Source: Planctomycetota bacterium (GTDB taxonomy: Bacteria > Planctomycetota > Planctomycetia > Planctomycetales > Planctomycetaceae). From it: a stretch of 64,000 nucleotides of DNA. Position numbers and translations under genes: made by a program. Positions 54,221-63,699 of this stretch are shown one piece after another. The stretch spans positions 62,001 through 126,000 of the forward strand of contig QQVO01000010.1 in the NCBI GenBank assembly GCA_003388505.1, read 5' to 3'. Position 1 is the stretch's first letter. Each line of letters begins with the position of its first letter. The notes beneath the pieces were generated by a model that worked only from the letters and a program-made list of their open reading frames with translations, had not been told where the DNA came from and ran no database searches.

Positions 54221-55789
54221 TCAGACGTTGTGGAACCCGCCGGGTGATCCGGACGACGGACCGGCTTCAAGCACGACCCGCGTATCCAGCAGCAGGTCGT
54301 GCAGGCTGCGCCGGTCGCGGCGCACCAGGGAGGTGAGCACATCAGCCAAGAGGCCGAGCAAGGCCGCCACTCCGGCGAGCGTTCCGAGGATTCCGACGCC
54401 GGCCGCTGCGCAGACTGTCTGAATCGCGAATTGCCAGAGCGGCAACATCGGCAACACCGTCCGCAGCGCCAACTGGGAAGAGCGCGGCGGAAGCCCGTGA
54501 CGCCCCACGACGCAGATCTGCAGCAGATCTTTCCCGATCGTGCGTTTCCACCGTGCGGCCAGAAACATCACCAGCACCGGAGCGATGAAACCGACGAGTG
54601 ACGCGAAGAGGTTCAGCGCCGGATTCAGGCTGAGATACTCACCGACAGCGCCCTCCGTCACCAGTCCGACGAGAAATCGCTGAAGAGCGGCGGCGAACAG
54701 CAGATCGATCATCCATGCCAGCCCGCGGACGATGCGACCGGCGGCGGGACGCGAAACGGGCTTCAGCGCCCGCAGGTCGGACAACAGCGGTTCATAACTC
54801 CAGTAGCGCTGCTCCGGGTCTTTGGCAAGCAACCGGCCCAGCACGCCGGCCCACTGCTCGGGGATGTGCGCCGGCCATTCGTCAGGAAACTCGATCTTCG
54901 CGTGGCAGTGCGCCCGAATGCGGGCGGCCGCCCCGGAGTGATCGAACGAATACGGCAGACGTCCGAAGGTCATTTCGAACAGCATCACGCCCAATGCGTA
55001 CATGTCGCTGCGGATGTCGGTCGGCTCGCCGCGGCACGCCTCCGGGGAGAGATAGTTCGGCGTGCCGGCGATCTGCTCGGGGTCGTCTTCCGCGACGGAG
55101 AGGCGACGCGCCAAGCCGAAATCGGAGAGCTTGACCTTGTCTTCATCGCAGAGCAGGATGTTCCCCGGCTTGATGTCGCCGTGAACGATGTCGTACTGCG
55201 CCGACTGGCGCAGGGCGTCGGCGATCTGCATCGCAATCTCGACGGTCTCACCGTAGGGCAGGGGTCCGTCGCGCAGACGATCGGCGAGAGTGGGACCGTG
55301 AATCAACTCCATCGCGAGGAACGGATTCTCTTCGTCCTGGCTGACGTAGTAGATGTGGACAACGTTGGGATGATTGACCCGCGCCTGCGCCCGGGCCTCC
55401 TGCAAAACGCGAGCGACGTTCGGACCGTCTTGCCCGGCAGCGCCGCGTGTGATGACCTTCAGTGCGACATAGCGGTGGAGCGAATCGTCGAGCGCACGGT
55501 AGACGGTTCCCATCCCGCCCGTTCCGAGAATCGACATGATCTGAAAGTGATGCAGCCTGGCGCCGATCAGGGGATCGGGTTCCGGGTCGAGCAGACCGTC
55601 GAATTCGGCCCCCAGTTCATCGCCGAAGTATCCAGAGTCCGAGCCGGCCAATGCATCAGCGGGACAGAACTGTCCGCATTGTTCGCACACCCCGCCGGCG
55701 AGCGGGTCGACGGCGATCGTCGCTCCGCAATCGCACGGGTGCGCGACGGTGATGATTTCGGTGTTTTCGGCTGGCATTTGCGCCAGCAT
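54221..55789 (-). CDS. Hanks-type Ser/Thr protein kinase with C-terminal RDD membrane domain
   Basis: 522 residues. N-terminus has a four-cysteine zinc-ribbon-like motif (CDCGATIAVDPLAGGVCEQC). Kinase domain from about 80: glycine loop ILGTGGMGTVYRA, Lys in YVALKV, catalytic HGDIKPGN (with Gly replacing the usual Arg, so a non-RD kinase), DFGLARR, GTPNYLSPEA and DIRSDMYALGVMLFEM. After about 355 comes an RDD domain with four membrane helices (RGLAWMIDLLFAAALQRFLV, NLFASLVGFIAPVLVMFLAA, LWQFAIQTVCAAAGVGILG, AGVAALLGLLADVLTSLVRR) ending in RRSLHDLLLDTRVV, a typical RDD motif. Kinase-RDD fusions are characteristic of planctomycetes. The ligand is unknown. Start may also be the Met four codons in. 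Confidence 0.93.
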   Translation of the reverse strand: MLAQMPAENTEIITVAHPCDCGATIAVDPLAGGVCEQCGQFCPADALAGSDSGYFGDELGAEFDGLLDPEPDPLIGARLHHFQIMSILGTGGMGTVYRALDDSLHRYVALKVITRGAAGQDGPNVARVLQEARAQARVNHPNVVHIYYVSQDEENPFLAMELIHGPTLADRLRDGPLPYGETVEIAMQIADALRQSAQYDIVHGDIKPGNILLCDEDKVKLSDFGLARRLSVAEDDPEQIAGTPNYLSPEACRGEPTDIRSDMYALGVMLFEMTFGRLPYSFDHSGAAARIRAHCHAKIEFPDEWPAHIPEQWAGVLGRLLAKDPEQRYWSYEPLLSDLRALKPVSRPAAGRIVRGLAWMIDLLFAAALQRFLVGLVTEGAVGEYLSLNPALNLFASLVGFIAPVLVMFLAARWKRTIGKDLLQICVVGRHGLPPRSSQLALRTVLPMLPLWQFAIQTVCAAAGVGILGTLAGVAALLGLLADVLTSLVRRDRRSLHDLLLDTRVVLEAGPSSGSPGGFHNV

Positions 55790-55891
55790 AGACCCAAGAT
55801 GACAGTCAATCGTGAAGCGTGAGCCCCCGTAAGGCGGACCAGCGTCGCGCCGCCGTCAGTCGTTCCAGTCGTTCCGATTAAACCGCTTTTG

Positions 55892-57442
55892 ATGCGCACC
55901 TCGACACGCCTTGCACGACTTGCCGCCGGCGGGGCGGCCGCAGCGGGGGCGGGCGTTCTGGCGGCGACGACGACAAGGATGCTGGAGTCTGGCGGGGCTT
56001 CTCTGGGGACCATCGCCGCAGCGCTGATCGGAGCGATTGCTGCCGCAGGCGGGACGCTGCTGGTCGTCGCACCGGATCGATGGTGGCGGCCACTGTTGGC
56101 TCGCTTCGACGCAGTCCTCTCGCGAATCTGCGCGGGCAGGCCTCCCGTCCGCAACCGCGCCGGAGGCGTGCTCGTCCTCGTCGGTTCCGTCAGCTACATC
56201 GCGCTGCTGACCATTCACTTTCCACTCCAGCCGGACCCTGCGACCGACGATCAGGGGGCCTATCTGGAGCGGGCGCAGCAGATTCGCACCAATGGGGGCG
56301 TCACCGGGCTCCTGTCTTCTCTCTTCACCGGCGACTTCGAGGAAGCGAATCGACATCCGCTCTACCTGGCGATACTGTCTCTCGCACCCACTGCTAGAAG
56401 CGGTCAAGTCATCTCCGCGCTCATTGGCAGCGCGGCGTTGCTGGGCTTCACGTTGTTGATCGCGCGGCGCTCCGGCTGGTTCACGGCGGGACTGTTCTGC
56501 ATTCTGCTGGCGACGAACGGGGCGTATTGCCGGTTCTCTGTGCGGGTGGTTTGCGAAGTGCTGCTCGTCGCGCTCTGCGGCGCCGTCTGGTTTGCGGTCC
56601 CGGAGTCAGACCCGGTGAAGCCAGGAACAACTGGTCATGGCAGACACCGTCTGACACGGCACGCCGTGATCGGCTGTCTGCTCGGCCTGGCGTACCTGAC
56701 CAAGGGAACCGGCCTGCTCGTGGCCGTTGGCTACTTCGGCTGGTGTGCTCTTTGCAAGATCTCGTCGATGTGGGCCGCTCGCAAGTCAAAGGCTGCATGG
56801 CAATCGTCAGAACCTCAGAGCGGCCGTGATTGGTGGTTGGCAGCCTGCACGCTGCTGGCGTTCGGAGTCGTCGCCTCGCCGCTGCTGGTACGAAACGTCC
56901 GGCGTTTCGGCAATCCGTTCTACAACGTCAACTCGCTGTTGCTGTTTGCGGATGAATACGCCGACTTCGACGCGATGACGCAGTCCGGCACGTCGACCAG
57001 CGAAGCCGCTGAAGCATACTTCGCCTCACACTCGGTGATGGACATCGTCAGTCGGGAAGCGTGGGGGCTGGTCTGGGAATTGTTCATCATCGTCCGCTCC
57101 CTCGGTCCCGCGCCGCTTGATGACTCGCGGGCCGTGTTTGGAGTCGCGATCCTCGGCGGCGCGCTCCTCGCAATACTCGCCTTGCAACGAGCAAGAGACG
57201 GCCTGCTGCTGACCTGGGGGCTTCTGCTGTGGGTCGTGTTCGCCTGGTACGTCCCGATCGCGGCCGGAGAGCGCTTCGTGCTGCCGTTGTTGATTCCGAT
57301 ACTCGCCTGTGCCGCGGAATTCCTGGCGCGAATCGCCGGCGGACCGGAGCGCGACAATGCCAGTAAGCTGGCTTGGGGAGCGGCGATCTGGGCAGCGTTC
57401 TGGGTCGTCATGACCGGTCTGTTCGCCGCCACATCCTCGTAG
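55892..57442 (+). CDS. Polytopic membrane protein, GT39/ArnT-like glycosyltransferase
   Basis: 516 residues from ATG 55892. About ten hydrophobic segments. PATDDQGAYLERAQQI after the second helix carries the acidic DD of the first periplasmic loop expected for GT-C glycosyltransferases (ArnT/PMT family), and ANRHPLYLAILSLAP has the RHP-like loop. The first ~60 residues are hydrophobic and Ala/Gly-rich. These enzymes move a sugar from a lipid carrier to protein or lipid on the outer face of the membrane; substrate unknown. It stands alone between the divergent kinase gene (about 100 bp away) and a repeat-containing spacer. Confidence 0.8.
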   Translation: MRTSTRLARLAAGGAAAAGAGVLAATTTRMLESGGASLGTIAAALIGAIAAAGGTLLVVAPDRWWRPLLARFDAVLSRICAGRPPVRNRAGGVLVLVGSVSYIALLTIHFPLQPDPATDDQGAYLERAQQIRTNGGVTGLLSSLFTGDFEEANRHPLYLAILSLAPTARSGQVISALIGSAALLGFTLLIARRSGWFTAGLFCILLATNGAYCRFSVRVVCEVLLVALCGAVWFAVPESDPVKPGTTGHGRHRLTRHAVIGCLLGLAYLTKGTGLLVAVGYFGWCALCKISSMWAARKSKAAWQSSEPQSGRDWWLAACTLLAFGVVASPLLVRNVRRFGNPFYNVNSLLLFADEYADFDAMTQSGTSTSEAAEAYFASHSVMDIVSREAWGLVWELFIIVRSLGPAPLDDSRAVFGVAILGGALLAILALQRARDGLLLTWGLLLWVVFAWYVPIAAGERFVLPLLIPILACAAEFLARIAGGPERDNASKLAWGAAIWAAFWVVMTGLFAATSS

Positions 57443-57460
57443 GGCAGGTTTCCAACCCTG

Positions 57461-57557
57461 TCGTTTCCCTACATCTCTCGAACCCCGTTCGAGTGACCCT
57501 GCGAGAGGTTCGAATGGAACGCGGATGACCACGGATGGGACCGATTCCCACTGATCG
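57461..57557 (+). repeat. Second dispersed repeat family (R2), copy 2
   Basis: Gap-free partner of 23854-23950, same orientation. It starts 19 bp after the GT39-like gene stop. An R3-like remnant (GAATCCGCGGCGATCCGGTG, CCGCGAAATCCGCGG) follows at about 57634-57675, so the two families again lie side by side as at 23.8-24.1 kb. The rest of this 280-bp spacer shows nothing else. Confidence 0.8.
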
Positions 57558-57722
57558 TCGTATCAGGTCTTCAAGCGGCTCTTGTGAGGACCGATTCAAT
57601 TGTCGAGTGGCCACCTCACGAAGGGACCCTTGTTGAATCCGCGGCGATCCGGTGCATCCGCGAAATCCGCGGTCTATTCGGTCCTGTGCATCCGCTGTCC
57701 TTTCAGGGGACAGACTGTCGCC

Positions 57723-58787
57723 TCACGATTCGGCAATGCGCGAGGTAACTTCGACGGTGCGCCCGGTGCGCGACGATTCGAGGCCGGCGAGCATGATCTC
57801 GGTCACGTGCCGGGCGGTGCGGGCGTTGGTCAGGGGCGGTTGAATTCCTTCACGAATGCAATCGATCCAGTGTTGGTGGGAGTGGATGTCGGGCCATCCA
57901 GACGTGTCAACCGGCTCTTCGATCAACGGGGCATCTTCATCGACGACTGAACTCGGCCGGTAATGGATCAGCTCTGCCGTGAGGTTCGGATTGACAAGTT
58001 TGCCTGCGGTGCCGTGGACGGAGAAGTCGTAGGTCCGCGCCCCGTCGCACCAGCCGGTCTCCGCCGTCCCGATAGCGCCGTTTTCAAAATCGAGGAGCAA
58101 TGCGGCCGTATCCTCCAACTCCGTCGGCTTCGCGACGGTCGAACACCGGCAGGAGACGCGCGTGACCGACCCGAGCAGCGCCACCAGGTGCGCAATCGCG
58201 TAGACCCCCATGTCGAACAGCGCTCCGACGTCGGCCTGCCGGGCGTCAAAGAACCACAAGTCGTCCTCCGGTTGCTCGCCGAGAATGTTCTGGATCGTGG
58301 CGTAATAGACTTCCGGCCCCCCGTGGCTGAAGCGCGAACGAGCGGACGCAACGCGGCCGAGTTTGCCTTGCCTGATCCATTGGCGGGCCGTGAGAACGTG
58401 GGGGCGGGCCACGTACGGCAACGCCAGGACGGTGCGGTCGGACGCCTCTGCCGCCTGGACGAATCGTTCCGCCTCATCGAGCGAAGTGCTGAGCGGCTTC
58501 TGCATGTGGACATGCTTGCCCGCATCAAGCGCCATGAGCCCGAACCGGACGTGCAACGGGTGCGGAAGCGAGATGACGACCGCATCAATACCGGAGTCAG
58601 CGATGACTTCTTCGTAGGAGTGTGTCCAACTGGGAACAGCGAATTCTGCACAGAGCGTTTCCAGACGAGACTGCTTTCTTCCCGCAAGGACGACGACTTC
58701 CGCCCCCTCCACCGTCTGCAATTCCGGAAGGTGGAGTTTCGAGGCGATCCCGCCTGCGCCGATGATCCCGATTCGAATGTTGCTCAT
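57723..58787 (-). CDS. Gfo/Idh/MocA family dehydrogenase (cytoplasmic)
   Basis: 354 residues from the ATG at 58787-58785, preceded by GAGGA; no export signal, unlike the homologue at 5.8-7.1 kb. Rossmann motif IRIGIIGAGGIASKLHLPEL, VVLAGRK for the cofactor, and HMQKPLST in place of the EKP motif. The C-terminal domain has FFDARQADVGALFDMGVYAI and GTAETGWCDG. Proteins of this type oxidise or epimerise sugars or inositols. The gene lies back to back with a ribose-type ABC transporter (183-bp common region), so a transport-plus-catabolism unit for one sugar or cyclitol is likely, the substrate being unknown. Confidence 0.92.
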   Translation of the reverse strand: MSNIRIGIIGAGGIASKLHLPELQTVEGAEVVVLAGRKQSRLETLCAEFAVPSWTHSYEEVIADSGIDAVVISLPHPLHVRFGLMALDAGKHVHMQKPLSTSLDEAERFVQAAEASDRTVLALPYVARPHVLTARQWIRQGKLGRVASARSRFSHGGPEVYYATIQNILGEQPEDDLWFFDARQADVGALFDMGVYAIAHLVALLGSVTRVSCRCSTVAKPTELEDTAALLLDFENGAIGTAETGWCDGARTYDFSVHGTAGKLVNPNLTAELIHYRPSSVVDEDAPLIEEPVDTSGWPDIHSHQHWIDCIREGIQPPLTNARTARHVTEIMLAGLESSRTGRTVEVTSRIAES

Positions 58788-58886
58788 GAAGTCTTCCTCG
58801 CTCGCGCGTCGATGGCGGGCACGGCCGGCGCTGTCGAATGGCCAAGCCGCGCATGTGTGCGTGGACAACCCCCGATTCTCGGCTGG

Positions 58887-58915
58887 TTGACTTGGCATTC
58901 AGGCCGCGCTAGGCT
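58887..58915 (+). promoter_or_regulatory. Putative sigma-70-type promoter of the sugar ABC operon
   Basis: TTGACT (58887-58892) and TAGGCT (58910-58915) are 17 bp apart, 55 bp before the lipoprotein ATG at 58971. The -35 is good, the -10 moderate. It lies in the divergent region shared with the dehydrogenase. Confidence 0.4.
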
Positions 58916-58970
58916 AGCGAATCCTGGTTTCGGGGAACAATTCGCCGCTCACCTTCTCTGCGAGTAACGG

Positions 58971-60086
58971 ATGTTGAGATATCCATCGCGGCTATCGTCC
59001 GCGCTGCTGTGCCTGGCTCTTCTCGGAATGCTCGGCTGCCCGGGCGGCGATTCCAATGAAGGTTCCGGGAACAATGCTTCGTCGTCTACGCAGCAGAAGC
59101 GGATCATCATTCTGACGAACGGGCCGGATCCATTCTGGGACACTTGTGAAGCCGGGGCGAAGGCAGCGGAGAAAGAACTCGGGCTGAACGACGAGGGCTA
59201 CATCGTCGATTTTCAGCGGGGCGACTTCACCGACAAGAAGCAGATCGACATGCTCAAGCAGTATGCCCTCGCGCCGGATGTGGTTGCGGTCGGCATTTCG
59301 GTCTTTAACCCACAAAGTCGAAATCTCGCCGAAGAGATGCGAGCGCTGCAGGAGAAGGGCATCAAGGTCATCACGATCGACGGCGACGTGAGCCTCGAGA
59401 AGTATCGTGACGCCCGCTTCGCCTATCTCGGGACGGACAACTACGTCGGCGGTCAGGAACTGGGACGGGCGGCAAAAGCCCTCTCACCGGACGGGGCGAA
59501 GTTCGTGCAGTTCGTCGGAAACGTCGGGGCCGCGAACGCGATCGCCCGGATGGACGGCTTTGTGGACGGGGCCGGCGAGGGATTCGAGGAACTGGCCCGC
59601 CGGGACGACGGCGGCGAACGTCCGAAGGCGAGAAAGAACGTCGAAGACGCACTGGACCAGTTTCCCGAATGCGACATGCTGGTCGGCATCTGGGCCTACA
59701 ACACGCCGCAGGCTGTCTCCGTCGTTCGCGATCGCGGCATTCGCGAACAGGTCAAGGTGCTCTGCTTTGACGCGGCCGAGGCCAGCATCCGTGAGATGGG
59801 AGACGGCAACGTCGACGTGATGGTCGTACAGAATCCCTACCAGATGGGATACGAGGGCGTGAAACTGCTGCACGCGCTCGTCACAGACGATCAGGCTCTG
59901 ATCGATGAAATGTATCCGGACTACTCGCAGGACGGCACGGGAGATCTGTACCGCACCGAACTCCGCGTGGTCGTCCCCGACGAGGAGTCGCCCATCACCG
60001 CAGACCTGTTCGAGGAGACGACGGAATTCTTCAAGCTCTCGGAGTTTCAGGAATGGCTTCGCGAGCGGGGTCTGGTCAGTTCCTGA
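58971..60086 (+). CDS. Sugar ABC transporter substrate-binding lipoprotein
   Basis: 371 residues. Lipoprotein signal with lipobox LGMLGC (Cys23) and a Ser/Gly/Asn-rich linker. The body is a type I periplasmic binding protein of the RbsB/XylF class: RIIILTNGPDPFWDTCEAGA, VVAVGISVFNPQSRNLAEEM, KVITIDGDV, YLGTDNYVGGQELGRAAKAL and VDVMVVQNPYQMGYEG. It captures a sugar or sugar-like solute and delivers it to the permease and ATPase encoded downstream. The Asp-rich binding loops are present but do not identify the ligand. The operon (binding protein, permease, ATPase) is transcribed divergently from a Gfo/Idh/MocA dehydrogenase. Confidence 0.94.
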   Translation: MLRYPSRLSSALLCLALLGMLGCPGGDSNEGSGNNASSSTQQKRIIILTNGPDPFWDTCEAGAKAAEKELGLNDEGYIVDFQRGDFTDKKQIDMLKQYALAPDVVAVGISVFNPQSRNLAEEMRALQEKGIKVITIDGDVSLEKYRDARFAYLGTDNYVGGQELGRAAKALSPDGAKFVQFVGNVGAANAIARMDGFVDGAGEGFEELARRDDGGERPKARKNVEDALDQFPECDMLVGIWAYNTPQAVSVVRDRGIREQVKVLCFDAAEASIREMGDGNVDVMVVQNPYQMGYEGVKLLHALVTDDQALIDEMYPDYSQDGTGDLYRTELRVVVPDEESPITADLFEETTEFFKLSEFQEWLRERGLVSS

Positions 60087-60224
60087 TCGGTTTCCGCAGC
60101 GGCCGGCAAACGGTCGGACTCAAGCCGTTGTTCAATCGCGGGATTGACCGCATCCGATCTGTGCCGGCAGACAGTCCACTTCTCTCGGAAATCGCACGAG
60201 ACCAATTCACATCGGCCGCACGTC

Positions 60225-61478
60225 GTGGGTGAGTTCCTTCACAAGCACCGCAACGAACTCGGTCTGGCCGCGGCCATTGTTTTCGTCACGGCGGTGACCG
60301 CAGTTTTCAGCGACGCCTACCATTCCGGGGAAGGGCGCATCGAGGTCGCGCGGATTATTTTCCGCGACACCGCGATGCTGGGAATTTTCGCGCTCGGTGC
60401 GGCGATCGTCATCATCGCCGGCGGAATCGATCTCTCCAGCGGTTCACTGATTGCCTTCAGCGGGACCGTTTTCTTCGGGATGCTGATCCTTCTCGCCCCG
60501 GACGATCCCACCACGCGGTGGGCGGGCGATCCGGAGCGGCACTTTCCGGATACCGAAAACCTCTCGCTGTGGATACCGGCCGCGGCCTTGCTGGTGACCC
60601 TGGGCGTGGCATTTCTGGTGGGAAGCTTTCACGCCTGGCTGATTACGGTCATTGAATTGCCTCCGTTCGTCGCGACGCTGGCTTCGCTGGTCGGCCTGCG
60701 AAGTCTGGCCCGGTTGCTGATCCAGGACGTCACTGCGATCGAATACGGGCAGCGCCAATCGACGATCACCATCAACGACGAACTGCTGACGTCGATCAGC
60801 CGCGAAGGCTGGTGGGTGTCGTGTGTTGTGTGGGTTGTTCTCTCCGCGGCGTTATGGTTGCTCCTCAGCCGGACAGTCGTCGGCCGCCACCTGTATGCCA
60901 TGGGCGGAAACGAAGAGGCGGCGCGCCTGAGCGGCATCCGGACCGATCGACTGAAGTGGCTCGCGTACTGCATCAGCAGCATGACCGCCGCACTCGCGGG
61001 GATTCTCTACGCCTGTTACATCGGCACGACCAGCCCTGCGACGGACGGCATGGGTTACGAACTCAATGCGATCGCCGCGGCGGTGGTTGGCGGTTGCAGT
61101 CTGGCCGGGGGCATCGGCACGATCGCCGGTGTGATGCTGGGGGCCATGTTCCTGCGGGTCGTTATCGACTCGGTCGCCAAGCTGTTTCGCAGCCAGCCCG
61201 ATCTGTTCGAGGGGGTCGTCGTCGGCATGCTGGTCGTTCTCGCGGTCGCTTTCAATTCACTGCGTGGAAGGGGCGGATTGAAGAAACAGTTCTTTCCTGG
61301 CACGCTGGGACTGCTGAATGTGCTGATCCTCTCGGGACTGGCGGGCGTGATGACATCGGTGACCTCGCAGGACGACAAGCTGCGATACGGACTACTCGTG
61401 GGACTGTCGACGCTCGTGATTCTGGGCGGCAAAGCAGTCGCCGAGCGGATCGCCTCACGTCGGGGAGAGGCCGCGTGA
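60225..61478 (+). CDS. Sugar ABC transporter permease (RbsC type)
   Basis: 417 residues counted from GTG 60225. The frame stays open to a TTG at 60144, but those extra 27 residues look non-coding, so the start is uncertain. About ten membrane helices. GIFALGAAIVIIAGGIDLSSG is the signature stretch of RbsC-like permeases, and HLYAMGGNEEAARLSGI is the cytoplasmic EAA-like loop contacting the ATPase. AIAAAVVGGCSLAGGIGTIAG is also diagnostic. An extra periplasmic loop (DDPTTRWAGDPERHFPDTE) lies after helix 3. The stop overlaps the ATPase start by one base (TGATG), so the proteins are translationally coupled. Confidence 0.92.
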   Translation: MGEFLHKHRNELGLAAAIVFVTAVTAVFSDAYHSGEGRIEVARIIFRDTAMLGIFALGAAIVIIAGGIDLSSGSLIAFSGTVFFGMLILLAPDDPTTRWAGDPERHFPDTENLSLWIPAAALLVTLGVAFLVGSFHAWLITVIELPPFVATLASLVGLRSLARLLIQDVTAIEYGQRQSTITINDELLTSISREGWWVSCVVWVVLSAALWLLLSRTVVGRHLYAMGGNEEAARLSGIRTDRLKWLAYCISSMTAALAGILYACYIGTTSPATDGMGYELNAIAAAVVGGCSLAGGIGTIAGVMLGAMFLRVVIDSVAKLFRSQPDLFEGVVVGMLVVLAVAFNSLRGRGGLKKQFFPGTLGLLNVLILSGLAGVMTSVTSQDDKLRYGLLVGLSTLVILGGKAVAERIASRRGEAA

Positions 61479-63061
61479 TGCCGCAGCCGACACAAAACTC
61501 CGCCGGTGCGAAGGAGGTTTCGCCGATCGTTCAGGTCGAATCGGTGACGAAACGCTTCCCCGGCGTCGTTGCGCTCGACGACGTCTCACTGCACGTCCGG
61601 CGCGGCGAGTTTCATGCGATCTGCGGAGAGAACGGCGCCGGCAAGAGCACGCTGATGAAGATCCTCTCCGGCGTGATTCCCGACTACGAAGGGCGCGTTC
61701 TCGTTCGCGGCCGCCCCGTCCGGTTCTCCGGAACCCGCGACGCCGAAGCGGCCGGCATCAGCATCATCCATCAGGAGTTGAACCTCGTCGAGCAGCTCTC
61801 CTCAGCGGCCAATATCTTCCTCGGCCGCGAGAAGACGTCGCTCGGCCTGCTGGACGATCGCGCGATGGAGCGCGAAGCGCGAAGCCTGTTCGAACAACTC
61901 GACTGCGACATCAATCCGGCGCGGCCGGTCCGCGAGTTGCGAGTCGGCGACCAGCAATTGATCGAAATCGCCAAAGCGCTCTCGCTCGAATCGGACATCC
62001 TGATCATGGATGAACCGACCTCGGCGCTCACGGAATCCGAAGTCGAGCGATTATTCCGCGTCGTGGCGAGGCTCCACGAGCAGGGAGTCACGATACTCTA
62101 CATCTCACACAAAATGGATGAGATCTTCCGGCTGTCCGATCGCATCACCGTCTTGCGCGACGGAAAGCTGGTGCGGACCCTCGACCGGAGAGAGACGTCC
62201 CGCCGGGAAGTGACTCATCTGATGGTGGGGCGCGAGATTGAGTCGGTCGAATTCGGCGGCGGAAGGAGCGCCGGAGATCCCATTCTGTACGTCGAGAAGC
62301 TCTCTCTTCCCTGGCCCGGCCACGCGCGGCAGTGGAGGCTGGAGAACATCTCGTTTGAACTCCGCCGGGGTGAAGTCGTGGGACTCGCCGGATTGATGGG
62401 GGCCGGAAGAACCGAACTGCTCGAATGCCTGTTTGGTTCCTCGGACGAGCGGCCTCAGGGCAAGATCGTGCTCGATGGAAAGGAGGTCGCGTTTTCCCAT
62501 CCCTCGGAGGCGAAGGCCGCCCGCGTGGCGATGGTGAATGAGGACCGCAAGCAGTTCGGTCTCTTTGCGCAGATGAACGTGCGCGAGAACATCACCATGT
62601 GCACCCTCGACCGCTCGACGCAGGGCGGACTCGTCAGCACCCGCCGGGAGCGGGCAGCGGCGCTGGAGTCGATCGATCAATTGGGCGTGCGATGCAGCGG
62701 TCCGGAAGCCGCCGTCACCAGCCTTTCGGGTGGAAATCAGCAGAAGTGCGTGATCGCACGGTGGCTGAAGACCGATCCCAAGGTGCTGCTGCTCGACGAC
62801 CCGACCCGCGGCGTCGACGTGGGAGCGAAGGCCGAACTCTACAAGATTATCGATGCGCTCTGTCGGAAAGGGCTCGGAATCATCGTCACGTCGAGTGAGT
62901 TGCCGGAGTTGATCACGCTTTGCGACCGCATTCTCGTGCTCTGCGAAGGCCGCCTGACGGGTCAACTTACGCGGCCGGAATTCAGCGAGCAGCGGATCAT
63001 GGAGTACGCCACAATGCGGGAGGTCGTTCCCTCTTCGCCACCGGACGCCGCCGGCGAGTGA
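61478..63061 (+). CDS. Sugar ABC transporter ATPase (RbsA/MglA type)
   Basis: 527 residues from ATG 61478. Two tandem nucleotide-binding domains. Domain 1: Walker A GENGAGKST (50-58), Q-loop IIHQELNLVE, signature-like LRVGDQQ and Walker B ILIMDEPTSAL. Domain 2: the degenerate Walker A GLMGAGRTE usual for this family, signature LSGGNQQK, Walker B VLLLDDPTRGVDVG. Length and order match ribose/galactose-type ATPases. It energises uptake by the preceding binding protein and permease. A 352-bp spacer with the csrA promoter follows. Confidence 0.96.
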   Translation: MPQPTQNSAGAKEVSPIVQVESVTKRFPGVVALDDVSLHVRRGEFHAICGENGAGKSTLMKILSGVIPDYEGRVLVRGRPVRFSGTRDAEAAGISIIHQELNLVEQLSSAANIFLGREKTSLGLLDDRAMEREARSLFEQLDCDINPARPVRELRVGDQQLIEIAKALSLESDILIMDEPTSALTESEVERLFRVVARLHEQGVTILYISHKMDEIFRLSDRITVLRDGKLVRTLDRRETSRREVTHLMVGREIESVEFGGGRSAGDPILYVEKLSLPWPGHARQWRLENISFELRRGEVVGLAGLMGAGRTELLECLFGSSDERPQGKIVLDGKEVAFSHPSEAKAARVAMVNEDRKQFGLFAQMNVRENITMCTLDRSTQGGLVSTRRERAAALESIDQLGVRCSGPEAAVTSLSGGNQQKCVIARWLKTDPKVLLLDDPTRGVDVGAKAELYKIIDALCRKGLGIIVTSSELPELITLCDRILVLCEGRLTGQLTRPEFSEQRIMEYATMREVVPSSPPDAAGE

Positions 63062-63413
63062 CGGTTCGGGGCGGTGGCGAGACCGGCAGCCGTGAACGTT
63101 TCCCCCAAAGGCTTGACTGCACGTCGCGAATTTGCCCGTGTGTCGGTCGGCTTTTCGCTTGCGCCAATGGCCTTTCAGAAATCTCCATAAGCCCTTACTG
63201 CTAAAAGGTTAAAGGGCATTCCTTTTGGCTGGGCCGGAAGTGCCGGTTCTTTTGGATTGGAACAGCTTGTTGACCGGGGGGAATGGCAGGCATAGAATCA
63301 GCAGTGCCGAAATAGCGGCTTGCTGTCCGCAAACCCAAAGCGCCGGTCCACCGCTGGATGCCTGCAACGAATCACGCACGGCGGTCCGGGGGCAGCAGTA
63401 ACGGAGTGTTGAG
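63062..63413 (+). promoter_or_regulatory. csrA leader with sigma-70-type promoter (63270-63298)
   Basis: TTGACC (63270-63275) and TAGAAT (63293-63298) are separated by 17 bp, a good vegetative promoter pair about 110 bp before csrA. Upstream, AAAAGG...CCTTTT (about 63207-63229) could form a weak stem near the end of the ABC operon. The rest of this spacer has no gene. Confidence 0.5.
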
Positions 63414-63623
63414 ATGCTGGTCCTTTCTCGCAAGAAGAACGAGAGCATTATCATCGACGACCGCATCACGGTGACGGTCGTTGAAATCCGTGGAGACAAG
63501 GTCCGTCTCGGGATCGAGGCCCCGCGGGAAGTGCCGATCCATCGCAGCGAAGTCTACGAAGCAATTCGCCGTGTCAGCCAAGCCGAAGAACCGCAGAGCG
63601 GCATCCCGGCGGCTGACGCTTGA
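63414..63623 (+). CDS. csrA: Carbon storage regulator CsrA
   Basis: 69 residues from ATG 63414, with GGAG 7 nt upstream. RNA-binding translational regulator that docks on GGA motifs in leaders. The sequence is canonical: [20 protein letters not shown], then [22 protein letters not shown], with the RNA-contacting Leu4, Arg6 and Arg44-type residues in place. A short Ala/Pro-rich tail ends the protein. Target RNAs are not evident here. It is followed by tRNA-Glu, and palindromes GATCGGCCGATC and TCGCTC-CC-GAGCGA lie just after the stop. Confidence 0.97.
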   Translation: MLVLSRKKNESIIIDDRITVTVVEIRGDKVRLGIEAPREVPIHRSEVYEAIRRVSQAEEPQSGIPAADA

Positions 63624-63699
63624 TCGGCCGATCGCTCCCGAGCGAGATCGTGATCGTTGCTTGTTGCCCGCCCTCTCGCAGTGCGACTTGCGATTCGGC

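Noticed and set aside
60812-61477. Upstream extension of the sugar ABC ATPase frame
   Set aside because: It overlaps the permease gene in another frame and has no ABC motifs. The ATG at 61478 overlaps the permease stop in the usual coupled way.
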